Shown here one piece after another: positions 53,613-62,835 of a DNA stretch of 64,000 nt. Numbering within the stretch: position 1 is the first letter of the stretch; every line of letters begins with the position of its first letter. The stretch lies in NCBI RefSeq assembly GCF_018131075.1, contig NZ_JAFCLS010000014.1, forward strand, positions 62,001 through 126,000, read 5' to 3'. The notes beneath the pieces are model-generated. The model was given only the letters and a program-made list of their open reading frames with translations, was not told where the DNA came from and ran no database searches. This stretch comes from Bradyrhizobium sp. JYMT SZCCT0428 (GTDB lineage: Bacteria > Pseudomonadota > Alphaproteobacteria > Rhizobiales > Xanthobacteraceae). The position numbers were made by a program, and so were the translations under genes.

Positions 53613-53685
53613 AGAGATGGAATAGCCATTCCCCTCCGGTGTTCGCGTTGATGGGACGCTCAAAGACATTGGAAGGGATACCGCC

Positions 53686-54309
53686 ATGCGGATGACGTCA
53701 CGCCTGCTCGCTGCTTCATTGACATTTGCCACCGTGTTTGGGGCGTCCGCCTGGGCGCAACAACCGCCAACGCCGACGGTGCGGATTCGCGGCACCATCG
53801 AGGCCGTCGATGGATCTGTCCTGTCGATCAAGTCGCGCGAGGGCACCGACCTGAAGGTGCGCATGACCGACAATGTGGCGGTGTTCGGCGTCGCCAGGAC
53901 CGAACTGTCTGAGATCAAGGAAGGCTCCTACATCGGCGTCACCGGCATACCGGAGCCCGACGGTACCCAGCGGGCGGTTGCCGTTCACATCTTCCCTGAA
54001 AACCAGCGCGGCGCCGCGGAAGGTTTCCGGCCCTGGGATGCGCGTCCGAACTCCACCATGACCAACGCCACCGTCGCCCAGACGGTCAAGGGCACCGATG
54101 GCCAGAACATCCTGGTCAAGTACAAGGACGGCGAGAAGAAAGTCGTGGTGCCGCCGGATACGCCTGTTGTCACCTTCGTCGCCGGCGACAAGTCCGAACT
54201 GAAGCCGGGCGCAAAAATCATCATCTTCGGTGCGGCGAAGAAGGAAGACGGCACGCTGGAAGCCGCCCGCGTCAATGTCGGCCGCGACGGGATCACACCG
54301 CCGATGTGA
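53686..54309 (+). CDS. Exported protein, DUF5666-like (second of tandem pair)
   Basis: 207 aa. Signal peptide LLAASLTFATVFGASAWA. Mature part parallels its neighbour throughout: RIRGTIEAVDGSVLSIKSREGTDLKVRMTDN, PRPNSTMTNAT-like APRPNSTMTNATVAQTV region (ARPNSTMTNATVAQT), ILVKYKDGEKKVVVPPDTPVVTFVAGDKSELKPGAKI, ending GRDGITPPM. GGAAGGGATACCGCC before the ATG. The two differ mainly in loops, so a recent local duplication with slight divergence is likely. They are separated by a palindrome, so expression may be separate. Confidence 0.8.
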   Translation: MRMTSRLLAASLTFATVFGASAWAQQPPTPTVRIRGTIEAVDGSVLSIKSREGTDLKVRMTDNVAVFGVARTELSEIKEGSYIGVTGIPEPDGTQRAVAVHIFPENQRGAAEGFRPWDARPNSTMTNATVAQTVKGTDGQNILVKYKDGEKKVVVPPDTPVVTFVAGDKSELKPGAKIIIFGAAKKEDGTLEAARVNVGRDGITPPM

Positions 54310-54320
54310 GGGTGAGCGCT

Positions 54321-54466
54321 TTCTTCCCCTCTCCCTTGTGGGAGAGGGTGGCTTCGCGAAGCGAAGACGGGTGAGGGGTTCTCTCCTCACAGTAAGCTGA
54401 AGGTGAGGATGGAGACCCCTCATCCGGCGCTTCGCGCCACCTTCTCCCACAAGAAGGGGAGAAGGA
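54321..54466. repeat. Palindromic repeat (CTCTCCC type) pair
   Basis: CCCCTCTCCCTTGTGGGAGAGG, then GCTTCGCGAAGCGAAG and GGGTGAGGGG. Later come ACCCCTCATCCGGCGCTTCGCGCCACCTTCTCCCACAAGAAGGGGAGAAGG. Fills the gap between convergent genes. Confidence 0.75.
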
Positions 54467-54488
54467 AGCAAGAAGGCCGCGACTACTG

Positions 54489-55932
<1,444 letters not shown>

Positions 55933-56142
55933 GGGGTACCCAGGCAGCGGATGAATTGAAAAATATCATGTTTTGCAATGGTTTATGCGCCAATCGCGGT
56001 TTCCCGTGCCGGTAATGATTCATCATATTTTTTGAAGCCATTTTAGCGCCTGAGGGACTATAAGGCCGGTGCACGTTATGATGGTGGGCGTTCGCTGCTT
56101 CTTGCCGGATGGTTTAAGAGGCACGGAATGGCTGGGGGTTAT

Positions 56143-57489
56143 ATGAGCCGCAAATATTTCGGTACCGACGGAATTCGGGGCCGTGCCAATGGTCTGATCA
56201 CGCCGGAGCTCGCACTCAAGGTGGGGCAGGCGGCCGGCCTGGTGTTTCAGCGCGGCGATCACCGCCATCGCGTCGTCATCGGCAAGGACACGCGGCTGTC
56301 CGGCTACATGATCGAATACGCCATGGTCGCGGGCTTTACCTCTGTCGGCATGGATGTGCTGCTGCTCGGCCCGATGCCGACGCCGGCGGTCGCGATGCTG
56401 ACCAAGTCGATGCGCGCCGATCTTGGCGTGATGATATCGGCCTCGCATAATCTGTTCGAGGACAACGGCATCAAGCTGTTCGGCCCGCAGGGTTTCAAAT
56501 TGTCCGACGACGTCGAGAAGCAGATCGAGCAATTGCTCGACGAGCCGATCGACCGGCGTCTGGCGCAGAGCGCCAGCCTCGGCCGTGCCCGCCGCATCGA
56601 CGGCGTCCATGACCGCTACATCGAATTCGCCAAGCGGACGCTGCCGCGCGAACTCTCGCTCGACGGCCTGCGCGTCGTGATCGATTGCGCCAACGGCGCG
56701 GCCTACAAGGTGGTGCCGGAAGCGCTGTGGGAACTCGGTGCCGACGTCGTCGCCATGGGCGTCGATCCTGATGGCTTCAACATCAACAAGGAATGCGGCT
56801 CGACCTCGCCGGAGGCATTGAGTCGGAAAGTGCGGGAAATGCGCGCCGACATCGGCATCGCGCTCGACGGCGACGCCGATCGCGTGATCCTGGTCGACGA
56901 GCGGGGCCATGTGGTCGACGGCGACCAGCTGCTCGCGGTGATCGCGCAGAGCTGGAAGGAAGACGGCCGTCTCGCCAAGCCCGGCATCGTCGCCACCGTG
57001 ATGTCCAATCTCGGGCTGGAGCGTTTCCTCGAAGGCATCGGGCTGGAGATGGTGCGCACGCCGGTCGGCGACCGCTATGTGCTCGAGCAGATGCTCAAGC
57101 AGGGCTACAATCTCGGCGGCGAGCCGTCGGGCCACATCATCCTGTCCGACTATGCGACGACAGGCGATGGTTTCGTCGCGGCGCTGCAGGTGCTGGCCGT
57201 GGTGCAGAAGCTGCGCCGTCCGGTGTCGGAGGTCTGCCACAAATTCGATCCGCTGCCGCAGATCCTGAAGAACGTACGCTATCGCAGCGGCAAGCCGCTC
57301 GACGACGCCGAGGTCAAATCCGCGATCGTCGATGGCGAGAAACGCCTCAACGGCTGCGGCCGCCTCTTGGTCCGCTCGTCCGGCACCGAGCCCGTGATCC
57401 GCGTGATGGGCGAGGGCGACGATCGCATCCTGGTCGAGGAAGTGGTCGACCACATCGTCACCGCCCTCGGCCACGCCGCCGCGGCGTAG
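56143..57489 (+). CDS. glmM: Phosphoglucosamine mutase
   Basis: 448 aa; converts glucosamine 6-phosphate to glucosamine 1-phosphate for UDP-GlcNAc and cell-wall synthesis. Motifs: [17 protein letters not shown] at the start, catalytic Ser in [14 protein letters not shown], metal-binding DGDADRVI, sugar-binding [10 protein letters not shown], and phosphate-binding [14 protein letters not shown] use the ATG at 56143; another in-frame ATG at 56128 adds five residues. In many genomes glmM follows folP and ftsH; here it stands alone with a 200-base leader. Confidence 0.97.
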   Translation: MSRKYFGTDGIRGRANGLITPELALKVGQAAGLVFQRGDHRHRVVIGKDTRLSGYMIEYAMVAGFTSVGMDVLLLGPMPTPAVAMLTKSMRADLGVMISASHNLFEDNGIKLFGPQGFKLSDDVEKQIEQLLDEPIDRRLAQSASLGRARRIDGVHDRYIEFAKRTLPRELSLDGLRVVIDCANGAAYKVVPEALWELGADVVAMGVDPDGFNINKECGSTSPEALSRKVREMRADIGIALDGDADRVILVDERGHVVDGDQLLAVIAQSWKEDGRLAKPGIVATVMSNLGLERFLEGIGLEMVRTPVGDRYVLEQMLKQGYNLGGEPSGHIILSDYATTGDGFVAALQVLAVVQKLRRPVSEVCHKFDPLPQILKNVRYRSGKPLDDAEVKSAIVDGEKRLNGCGRLLVRSSGTEPVIRVMGEGDDRILVEEVVDHIVTALGHAAAA

Positions 57490-57515
57490 GCGAGCTCTCT
57501 CATGCGGCGTTTCTT

Positions 57516-57543
57516 CCTTCTCCCACCCACAAGGGGAGAAGGG
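57516..57543. repeat. Short palindrome (CCTTCTCCC...GGGGAGAAGG)
   Basis: Nine-base arms separated by a 9-base loop just behind glmM. Member of the CTCTCCC family. It could stop the glmM message, and it ends five bases before a GTG that is a possible start of the transporter gene. Confidence 0.65.
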
Positions 57544-57662
57544 AAGAAGTGCCTGCCAGTGTCCTCAACGCATCGCAGCTATTAGCTATTGATGCTGGTC
57601 GCAGCACCGCGCGCGGCGTAGGAACGGGCATTATTGCAAGTCGATATTCGGGAATCGCGCCC

Positions 57663-58922
57663 TTGAACAAGCCCGTCACCGTCTCCGAGGAAGCGCTCAC
57701 CGCGCCCGTGGTGGTGCCCGACGTGTCGCCGGCGCTCGCCGCCAAGGCGGCCGCCGCGGGGCCGGCCTATATCGTGCTGGCCGGGATCAGCTTCTCGCAC
57801 TTTCTCAACGACACCATGCAGTCCCTGATTGCGTCGGTCTATCCGATCCTGAAGGACAATTACGCGCTGGACTATGCGCAGATCGGCCTGATCACGCTGG
57901 CGTTCCAGTTCACCGCGTCGCTGCTGCAGCCGCTGGTCGGACACTTCACCGACAAGAAGGCGCAGCCGTTCTCGCTCGCGCTCGGCATGGGGTTCACGTT
58001 CTTCGGCCTGCTGCTGCTGAGCGTCGCGCATCAATACGCGATCATTCTGATCGCAGCCTCGCTGGTCGGATTGGGATCGGCCGTGTTCCATCCGGAATCG
58101 GCGCGGATCGCGCGGCTGGCCTCGGGCGGGCGCTATGGCTTTGCGCAATCGGTGTTTCAATTGGGCGGCAGTTTCGGCACCTCGATGGGGCCGGTGCTGG
58201 CGGCGTTGATCGTGGTGCCGTTCGGCCAGCCCAGCATCGCCTGGTTTTCCTCGATCGCGTTTCTGGCGATCGTGATCCTGTGGCGGATCGGCGTCTGGTA
58301 CCGGCCGCAGATCACGACGAAGAAGTCCGCCGTGGTCGAACGGCATCCGGATGCGCCGGACGCGCGCCGCGTCAAGATCGCGCTCGTGGTACTGGTCGCG
58401 CTGCTGTTTTCAAAACAGCTCTATGTGTCGAGCCTGTCGAGCTATTACATCTTCTATCTGATCGACAAGTTTGGCGTCTCGACCCAGGCGGCCCAGCTCT
58501 ATCTCTTCATCTTTCTCGCCGCCAATGCCGCGGGCGCGTTCTTCGGCGGGCCGCTCGGCGACCGCTATGGCCGCAAATACGTCCTCTGGTTCTCTATCCT
58601 CGGCGCCCTGCCGTTCACGCTGGCCCTGCCTTACGCCGGACTGTTTGGCAGCGCGGTGCTGACAATCATCATCGGCTTGATCCTTTCCTCGGCGACGTCA
58701 TCGATCATCGTGTTCGCGCAGGAGCTGATGCCGCATCGCTTTGGAATGATTTCCGGCGTGTTCTTCGGCGTCGCCTTCGGCATCGGCGGGCTCGGGGCGG
58801 CGGTGCTCGGCAAGCTTGCCGATCACACCGGCATCGCCTTTGTCTATCAGCTCTGCGCCTTCCTGCCGGCGCTCGGCCTGCTCGCCGTGTTCCTGCCGAA
58901 GATGCCGAAGCTCGCGCGTTAA
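57663..58922 (+). CDS. MFS transporter, fosmidomycin-resistance-type
   Basis: About 419 aa from TTG 57663 (LNKPVTVSEE). The frame is open back to a GTG at 57549 and beyond, and no ATG lies near the start of the helices, so the N-terminus is uncertain. About twelve hydrophobic segments; first ISFSHFLNDTMQSLIASVYPILKDNY matches the Fsr subfamily. MFS motif A appears as GHFTDKKAQP and GPLGDRYGRKYVLWF. The substrate is unknown; relatives export fosmidomycin and other small molecules. Confidence 0.88.
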   Translation: MNKPVTVSEEALTAPVVVPDVSPALAAKAAAAGPAYIVLAGISFSHFLNDTMQSLIASVYPILKDNYALDYAQIGLITLAFQFTASLLQPLVGHFTDKKAQPFSLALGMGFTFFGLLLLSVAHQYAIILIAASLVGLGSAVFHPESARIARLASGGRYGFAQSVFQLGGSFGTSMGPVLAALIVVPFGQPSIAWFSSIAFLAIVILWRIGVWYRPQITTKKSAVVERHPDAPDARRVKIALVVLVALLFSKQLYVSSLSSYYIFYLIDKFGVSTQAAQLYLFIFLAANAAGAFFGGPLGDRYGRKYVLWFSILGALPFTLALPYAGLFGSAVLTIIIGLILSSATSSIIVFAQELMPHRFGMISGVFFGVAFGIGGLGAAVLGKLADHTGIAFVYQLCAFLPALGLLAVFLPKMPKLAR

Positions 58923-59311
58923 CGAAGCGTTTGCAAACGGCGCGGGCAAGCAATCGGGTAGGTCAGCATCCGTGTCATTTCCGTCAACACATCGTTAGGA
59001 TGTATGGCGGTTTCGCCATTTTCGGTGCTGCAAATGCATCAGGTTGCATGCTGCATAAACGCCCGCGCGAAAAACATGCGAGCGCCATCAGAAAACTGGA
59101 TTCCGGTTTTTCGTTCGATCGCGCTCAAAAAATATAAGTGGCGCATGATCTTATCGCCGAACCGCGGCGCACTTCGGCGGATCATGCGCAACGGATTATC
59201 AACCTTAAAAATTAGGGTTAAGCGCCGCTTAAGCATTTGCTGGCATCGTCCGCCCGTGAGTTTTTGATGTGGGGCCTCCGCAGCGCCTCACCGGACAAAA
59301 GGACGAAGCCA
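58923..59311. other. 389-base gap before the outer-membrane genes
   Basis: No gene. Contains a palindrome GGATCATGCGC-type around 59147-59196 and, at 59212-59221, TTAGGGTTAA, a 10-mer that recurs at 60289-60298 before the next outer-membrane gene. The promoter of the 59312 gene is presumably here. Confidence 0.5.
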
Positions 59312-60130
59312 ATGCGTAGCGTTAAGTCTCTTCTTGCCGCCGGAGCGGCATCCCTGTTGTCGTCGGTGGCCTTCGCCGCGGACATGGCCATCGCGCCCCC
59401 GCCCCAGTATGCGCCGCCCCCGGTGGTCGAAGACTTCGGTGGCTGGTATCTGCGCGGCGATATCGGCTTCAGCAACCAGCGGGTCGAGCGTCTGAACAAC
59501 GTGCTGGACACCGTCGGCTCGCCGACGTCAGTTCAGAAAAACAGCTTCGGCGCCGCGGGCATCTTCGGCCTCGGCGTCGGCTACAAGGTCAACAACTGGT
59601 TCCGCGCCGACATCACCGGTGAGTATCGCGGCAATTCGCAATTCTTCGGAACCGATCACCTGACGTATGCAGGCCCCGCATACGGCGTCGACACTTATAA
59701 TGCTACCAAGTCGGAATGGGTCGTTCTCGGCAACGCCTATGTCGATCTCGGCACCTGGTGGTGCGTGACCCCGTTCATCGGTGCTGGTGTCGGTGGCGCG
59801 CGCGTCCAGATCGCCAACTTCACCGACACCAATACGCCGACCGGTGGCGTAGCCTTCGGCGACACCACCGCGAAGTGGAATTTTGCCTGGGCGGCCCACG
59901 CCGGTGTCGCTTACAAGGTCACGCCGAACTTCACGGTCGAACTGGCCTATCGCTATCTCGACATGGGCGACGGTCTGACCGGCGATCTCCGCCGCTTCGA
60001 TGGCGTCAACACCGTCAACAACCCGACGACGTTCAAGAACATCACCTCGCATGACCTCAAGCTCGGCGTGCGCTGGAACCTGGAAAGCCCGCAGGTCTAT
60101 GCGCCGGCGCCGCTGATGCGCAAAGGTTAA
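59312..60130 (+). CDS. Outer-membrane beta-barrel protein
   Basis: 272 aa. Signal peptide KSLLAAGAASLLSSVAFA. The mature part has a Pro-rich start (APPPQYAPPPVVED) and then amphipathic strands of an eight-stranded barrel in the Bradyrhizobium/Brucella Omp25/31-like family: FGGWYLRGDIGFS, GLGVGYKVNNWFRADITGEYRG, WWCVTPFIGAGVGGARV, FTVELAYRYLDMGDG, SHDLKLGVRWNL. The strand order ends with ESPQVYAPAPLMRKG, lacking a terminal aromatic. AAAGGA eight bases upstream of ATG 59312. Confidence 0.9.
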   Translation: MRSVKSLLAAGAASLLSSVAFAADMAIAPPPQYAPPPVVEDFGGWYLRGDIGFSNQRVERLNNVLDTVGSPTSVQKNSFGAAGIFGLGVGYKVNNWFRADITGEYRGNSQFFGTDHLTYAGPAYGVDTYNATKSEWVVLGNAYVDLGTWWCVTPFIGAGVGGARVQIANFTDTNTPTGGVAFGDTTAKWNFAWAAHAGVAYKVTPNFTVELAYRYLDMGDGLTGDLRRFDGVNTVNNPTTFKNITSHDLKLGVRWNLESPQVYAPAPLMRKG

Positions 60131-60158
60131 TTGCGACTGCCATCCGTTAAGGATTGAG

Positions 60159-60188
60159 AACGGCGCGGGATCTTCCCGCGCCGTTTTT
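60159..60188 (+). terminator. Intrinsic terminator after outer-membrane gene
   Basis: AACGGCGCGGGA, loop TCT, TCCCGCGCCGTT, then TTT. A 12-bp perfect stem 29 bases past the stop. Confidence 0.9.
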
Positions 60189-60344
60189 GCTTCTGGCGGG
60201 CCCGCAGCTGGCGCCTGCCGCAGGCACGCGACGGGTTTGGCTTTTTCGCGCAAGATCACGTCGCATCGGAGCCTGCGATAACGATTGGTTAGGGTTAACG
60301 AGCGATGATCAAAGCAAGTTAGAGTTGGTCGATGGAGTACTGCG

Positions 60345-61166
60345 ATGCGTCGTTTTTTGCTGGTGGCGGTGATGTGTGGCGCGGCGGCTGGCGCGCAGGC
60401 GGCCGATATGCCGGACTTGCCGATTCTACGCGGCAGTTTCACCGACGGGTTGAGCAGAACCAGCATCAACTGGTCGGGCGTCTATGTTGGCGGCCACGTC
60501 TCGCACGGTGCGGCGGACATGGACTTCACCAATTCCGGCCAGGACCTGCTCGCCAAGCTCCTCAACAATCTCGATCTGGAATCGCAGTTCAACATCTCGC
60601 AGTGGCCTCTGCTCGGCAAGTCCCACATGCAGAGCAGCGGTTACGGCGGGTTCGTCGGTTATAATTTTCAGTGGAGCGAAGCCCTCATCGGTATCGAGCT
60701 GAACTATACCCACGGCAACTTCTTCGGTTCCAACAGTGGTTCCCAGGGTCGCTCGTTCCAATACCCCACCGATTACATATCGACGGCGCGCGTGTCCTCG
60801 AGCGCCTCGATGAAGATCACCGATTACGGCTCGTTGCGGGTACGTGGCGGATACGCCATCGACAGCTTTCTGCCATATGGATTTGTCGGCGTTGCGATGG
60901 GGCAGGCGAATATCAATCGCAGGGCCGATGCCAACATTGATTATCTCTATGTCGGCACGAACGGACTTCCCAATTACTCTGCAGCCGGTTTCCTGACAGA
61001 CAACGCCAACTCCAAGTTCATCACAGGATTTGCCGGCGGTCTCGGCATCGACATGATGCTGTATGCGGGTCTGTTCCTGCGCGCCGAGTGGGAATATCTC
61101 CGGTTCACCTCCAGTGTCGATACCACCGTCAACACGGTGCGCGCGGGCCTGGGCTACAAGTTCTGA
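60345..61166 (+). CDS. Outer-membrane beta-barrel protein
   Basis: 273 aa. Signal peptide LLVAVMCGAAAGAQA. The mature protein has WSGVYVGGHVSHGAADMDF, GYGGFVGYNFQWSEALIGIELNY, SLRVRGGYAIDSFLPYGFVGVAMG, FAGGLGIDMMLYAGLFLRAEWEYLRF and a C-terminal VRAGLGYKF, with the terminal Phe used by the Bam machinery. Only loosely similar to the neighbour at 59312, so not a recent duplicate. A TTAGGGTTAA box lies 47 bases upstream of its ATG. Confidence 0.92.
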   Translation: MRRFLLVAVMCGAAAGAQAADMPDLPILRGSFTDGLSRTSINWSGVYVGGHVSHGAADMDFTNSGQDLLAKLLNNLDLESQFNISQWPLLGKSHMQSSGYGGFVGYNFQWSEALIGIELNYTHGNFFGSNSGSQGRSFQYPTDYISTARVSSSASMKITDYGSLRVRGGYAIDSFLPYGFVGVAMGQANINRRADANIDYLYVGTNGLPNYSAAGFLTDNANSKFITGFAGGLGIDMMLYAGLFLRAEWEYLRFTSSVDTTVNTVRAGLGYKF

Positions 61167-61294
61167 TGGGCTACAGGCTCAGACCTGGCCTCAGGCTTGG
61201 CCTCAAGACTTGGCCTGGTCCGGCGTCGATCCTGATACCGTTGACAGATTTGCCGCGGGCTGTTGCACTGTCGCCATAACGAGGGCGGCGGCGC

Positions 61295-61885
61295 ATGAAA
61301 ATCTACGGCGATACCAATTCCGGCAACTGCCTGAAGGTGAAGTGGGTGTGCGACAAACTCGCGCTGCCCTATAGCTGGGTTGCGATCGACACGCTCAAGA
61401 GCCAAACCCGCACCACCGAGTTCCTCAAGCTCAATTATGCCGGCCAGGTGCCGGCGGTCGAATTCGACGACGGCCGCACGCTGGCGCAGTCCAACGCCAT
61501 CATCCGCTATCTCGCCCGCGGCAGCGATCTCATTCCAGCGGATCCGTTCGCCGCCGCGAAGATGGACGAATGGCTGTTCTGGGAACAATACAGCCACGAG
61601 CCCTATATCGCGGTCTGCCGTTTCCAGATGTTCTATCTCGGGAAATCTGCCTCCGATCTCGACCCCGACAAGGTCAAGCGCGGCTATGCGGCGCTGGCGC
61701 GCATGGAGCATCAGCTCGCCATCACGCCGTTCCTGGTCGGCGACGCCGTCTCGCTCGCCGACGTTTCGCTGCTGGCCTATACAAGGCTGGCGCATGAAGG
61801 CGGTTTCCATCTCGACGGCTATGCCGCCGTGCGCCGCTGGATCGGCGAGACCGAAAAATCGCTCGGCCTTCCGCCGGCGCGCTGA
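61295..61885 (+). CDS. Glutathione S-transferase family protein
   Basis: 196 aa. KIYGDTNSGNCLKVKWVCDKLALPYSW is the glutathione-binding start with Ser/Asn near the active site; cis-Pro in GQVPAVEFDDG; LAQSNAIIRYLARGSDLIP follows. C-terminal domain: FLVGDAVSLADVSLLAYTRLAHEG. Fourth GST in the window. It lies 17 bases before a GNAT gene, so the pair is probably co-transcribed. Confidence 0.9.
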   Translation: MKIYGDTNSGNCLKVKWVCDKLALPYSWVAIDTLKSQTRTTEFLKLNYAGQVPAVEFDDGRTLAQSNAIIRYLARGSDLIPADPFAAAKMDEWLFWEQYSHEPYIAVCRFQMFYLGKSASDLDPDKVKRGYAALARMEHQLAITPFLVGDAVSLADVSLLAYTRLAHEGGFHLDGYAAVRRWIGETEKSLGLPPAR

Positions 61886-61902
61886 ATTCACCGGAAAGCT
61901 CC

Positions 61903-62373
61903 ATGGCCACCGTTTCGCAAGTCACCATCCGTCGCGCGCGCCGTGACGATGTCGGTCACATCGTCGTCATGCTGGCCGACGATCCGCTCGGTGGCCCGCG
62001 CGAACGGCTCGAAGATCCGCTGCCGCAAGCCTATTTCGACGCGTTCGATCGCGTCGCGGGCGACCGGAACATCCATCTCGTGGTCGCCGAGGACGGCGAG
62101 GGCGCTGTCGTCGGCTGCCTGCAGCTGTGCATCCTGCCCGGCCTGAGTTCGCAGGGCGCCGCGCGCGGCTTACTCGAGGATGTCCGCGTCGCCAGCCATT
62201 GCCGCAGCCGGGGCATTGGCGAGCAGTTGGTGCAATGGGCGGTTTCAGAAGCGCGAGCCAACGGCTGCAAGCTGGTGGAACTGCTGACGCATCATACGCG
62301 CGTCGATGCGCAACGGTTTTATGAACGGCTTGGATTCGCGCGCAGCCATGTCGGCATGACCTTGAGATTCTGA
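61903..62373 (+). CDS. GNAT-family N-acetyltransferase
   Basis: 156 aa. Motif A: VASHCRSRGIGEQLVQWAVSEARANGC, preceded by ARGLLEDVRV. N-terminal IRRARRDDVGHIVVMLADDPLG and C-terminal VDAQRFYERLGFARSHVGMTL complete the fold. The TIRRA.. and FYERLGF elements are found in stand-alone amine acetyltransferases; the substrate is unknown. Follows the GST by 17 bases. Confidence 0.92.
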   Translation: MATVSQVTIRRARRDDVGHIVVMLADDPLGGPRERLEDPLPQAYFDAFDRVAGDRNIHLVVAEDGEGAVVGCLQLCILPGLSSQGAARGLLEDVRVASHCRSRGIGEQLVQWAVSEARANGCKLVELLTHHTRVDAQRFYERLGFARSHVGMTLRF

Positions 62374-62550
62374 GCTTTATTTTTGTGCAAAGTTGGGTCG
62401 CGGCGCAGGCAATTGCCTGGAGCAGTCGTGACTCTGCAATCCCATTAACAGGCGATAAACTACCTCGATCTCCGTGATTTTACGGAGAGGAACGTCTCCG
62501 CTATGTCAGCGTCTCCCATGGGGCCGTGGGCAACTCTGGGGGATTTTTCG

Positions 62551-62835
62551 ATGAAGGATTATTCGATCGTTCGGATCGGCAATGAATATGTCGTGCAGGC
62601 CGGCGAAAAGAGCGTTCTGAAAACCTCGAGCCGGCGAATGGCCGCCAGGCTCATCAACGATGCGGCTGGACTGCTGGAGCAGCAGCCGGTCTCATCCACA
62701 GCTGTCGATGCTTCAATCACCTGTGATATCGGAAGCGCCCGAAGTTCCTTGACGATCGGGCGCGATTCCCCTAATGACCGCCGCGGGACACCTCCCCCCA
62801 ACGGGAGGCTTGCTATCTGGAAGGATAGAATATGA
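62551..62835 (+). CDS. Conserved hypothetical protein (94 aa) overlapping the serC leader
   Basis: ATG 62551 after GGGGGA. The first 50 residues look real: [45 protein letters not shown], a small beta-hairpin plus helix. From about residue 75 the frame runs through the serC leader hairpins ([17 protein letters not shown]), and the stop overlaps the serC ATG by four bases (ATGA). In related genomes I would expect an earlier stop, so the tail may be accidental read-through. If translated it would unfold the leader hairpins. Confidence 0.65.
   Translation: MKDYSIVRIGNEYVVQAGEKSVLKTSSRRMAARLINDAAGLLEQQPVSSTAVDASITCDIGSARSSLTIGRDSPNDRRGTPPPNGRLAIWKDRI
62779..62831 (+). promoter_or_regulatory. serC-leader RNA motif (putative)
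   Basis: Two short hairpins directly before serC: CCTCCC/GGGAGG (62791-62796, 62803-62808) and CTATC/GATAG (62813-62817, 62824-62828). The second one includes the Shine-Dalgarno GGAAGGATAG, so folding would hide the ribosome-binding site. This matches what I remember of the serC RNA motif, known upstream of serC in Alphaproteobacteria, whose ligand is not established as far as I know. Confidence 0.6.

Noticed and set aside
56023..57474. 483-aa lower-strand frame opposite glmM
   Set aside because: Shadow frame; glmM motifs are unmistakable on the other strand.
61175..61225. Short tandem repeats of CTTGGCCTCA type as a CRISPR-like array
   Set aside because: Three imperfect ~13-base units without spacers; just a simple tandem repeat.
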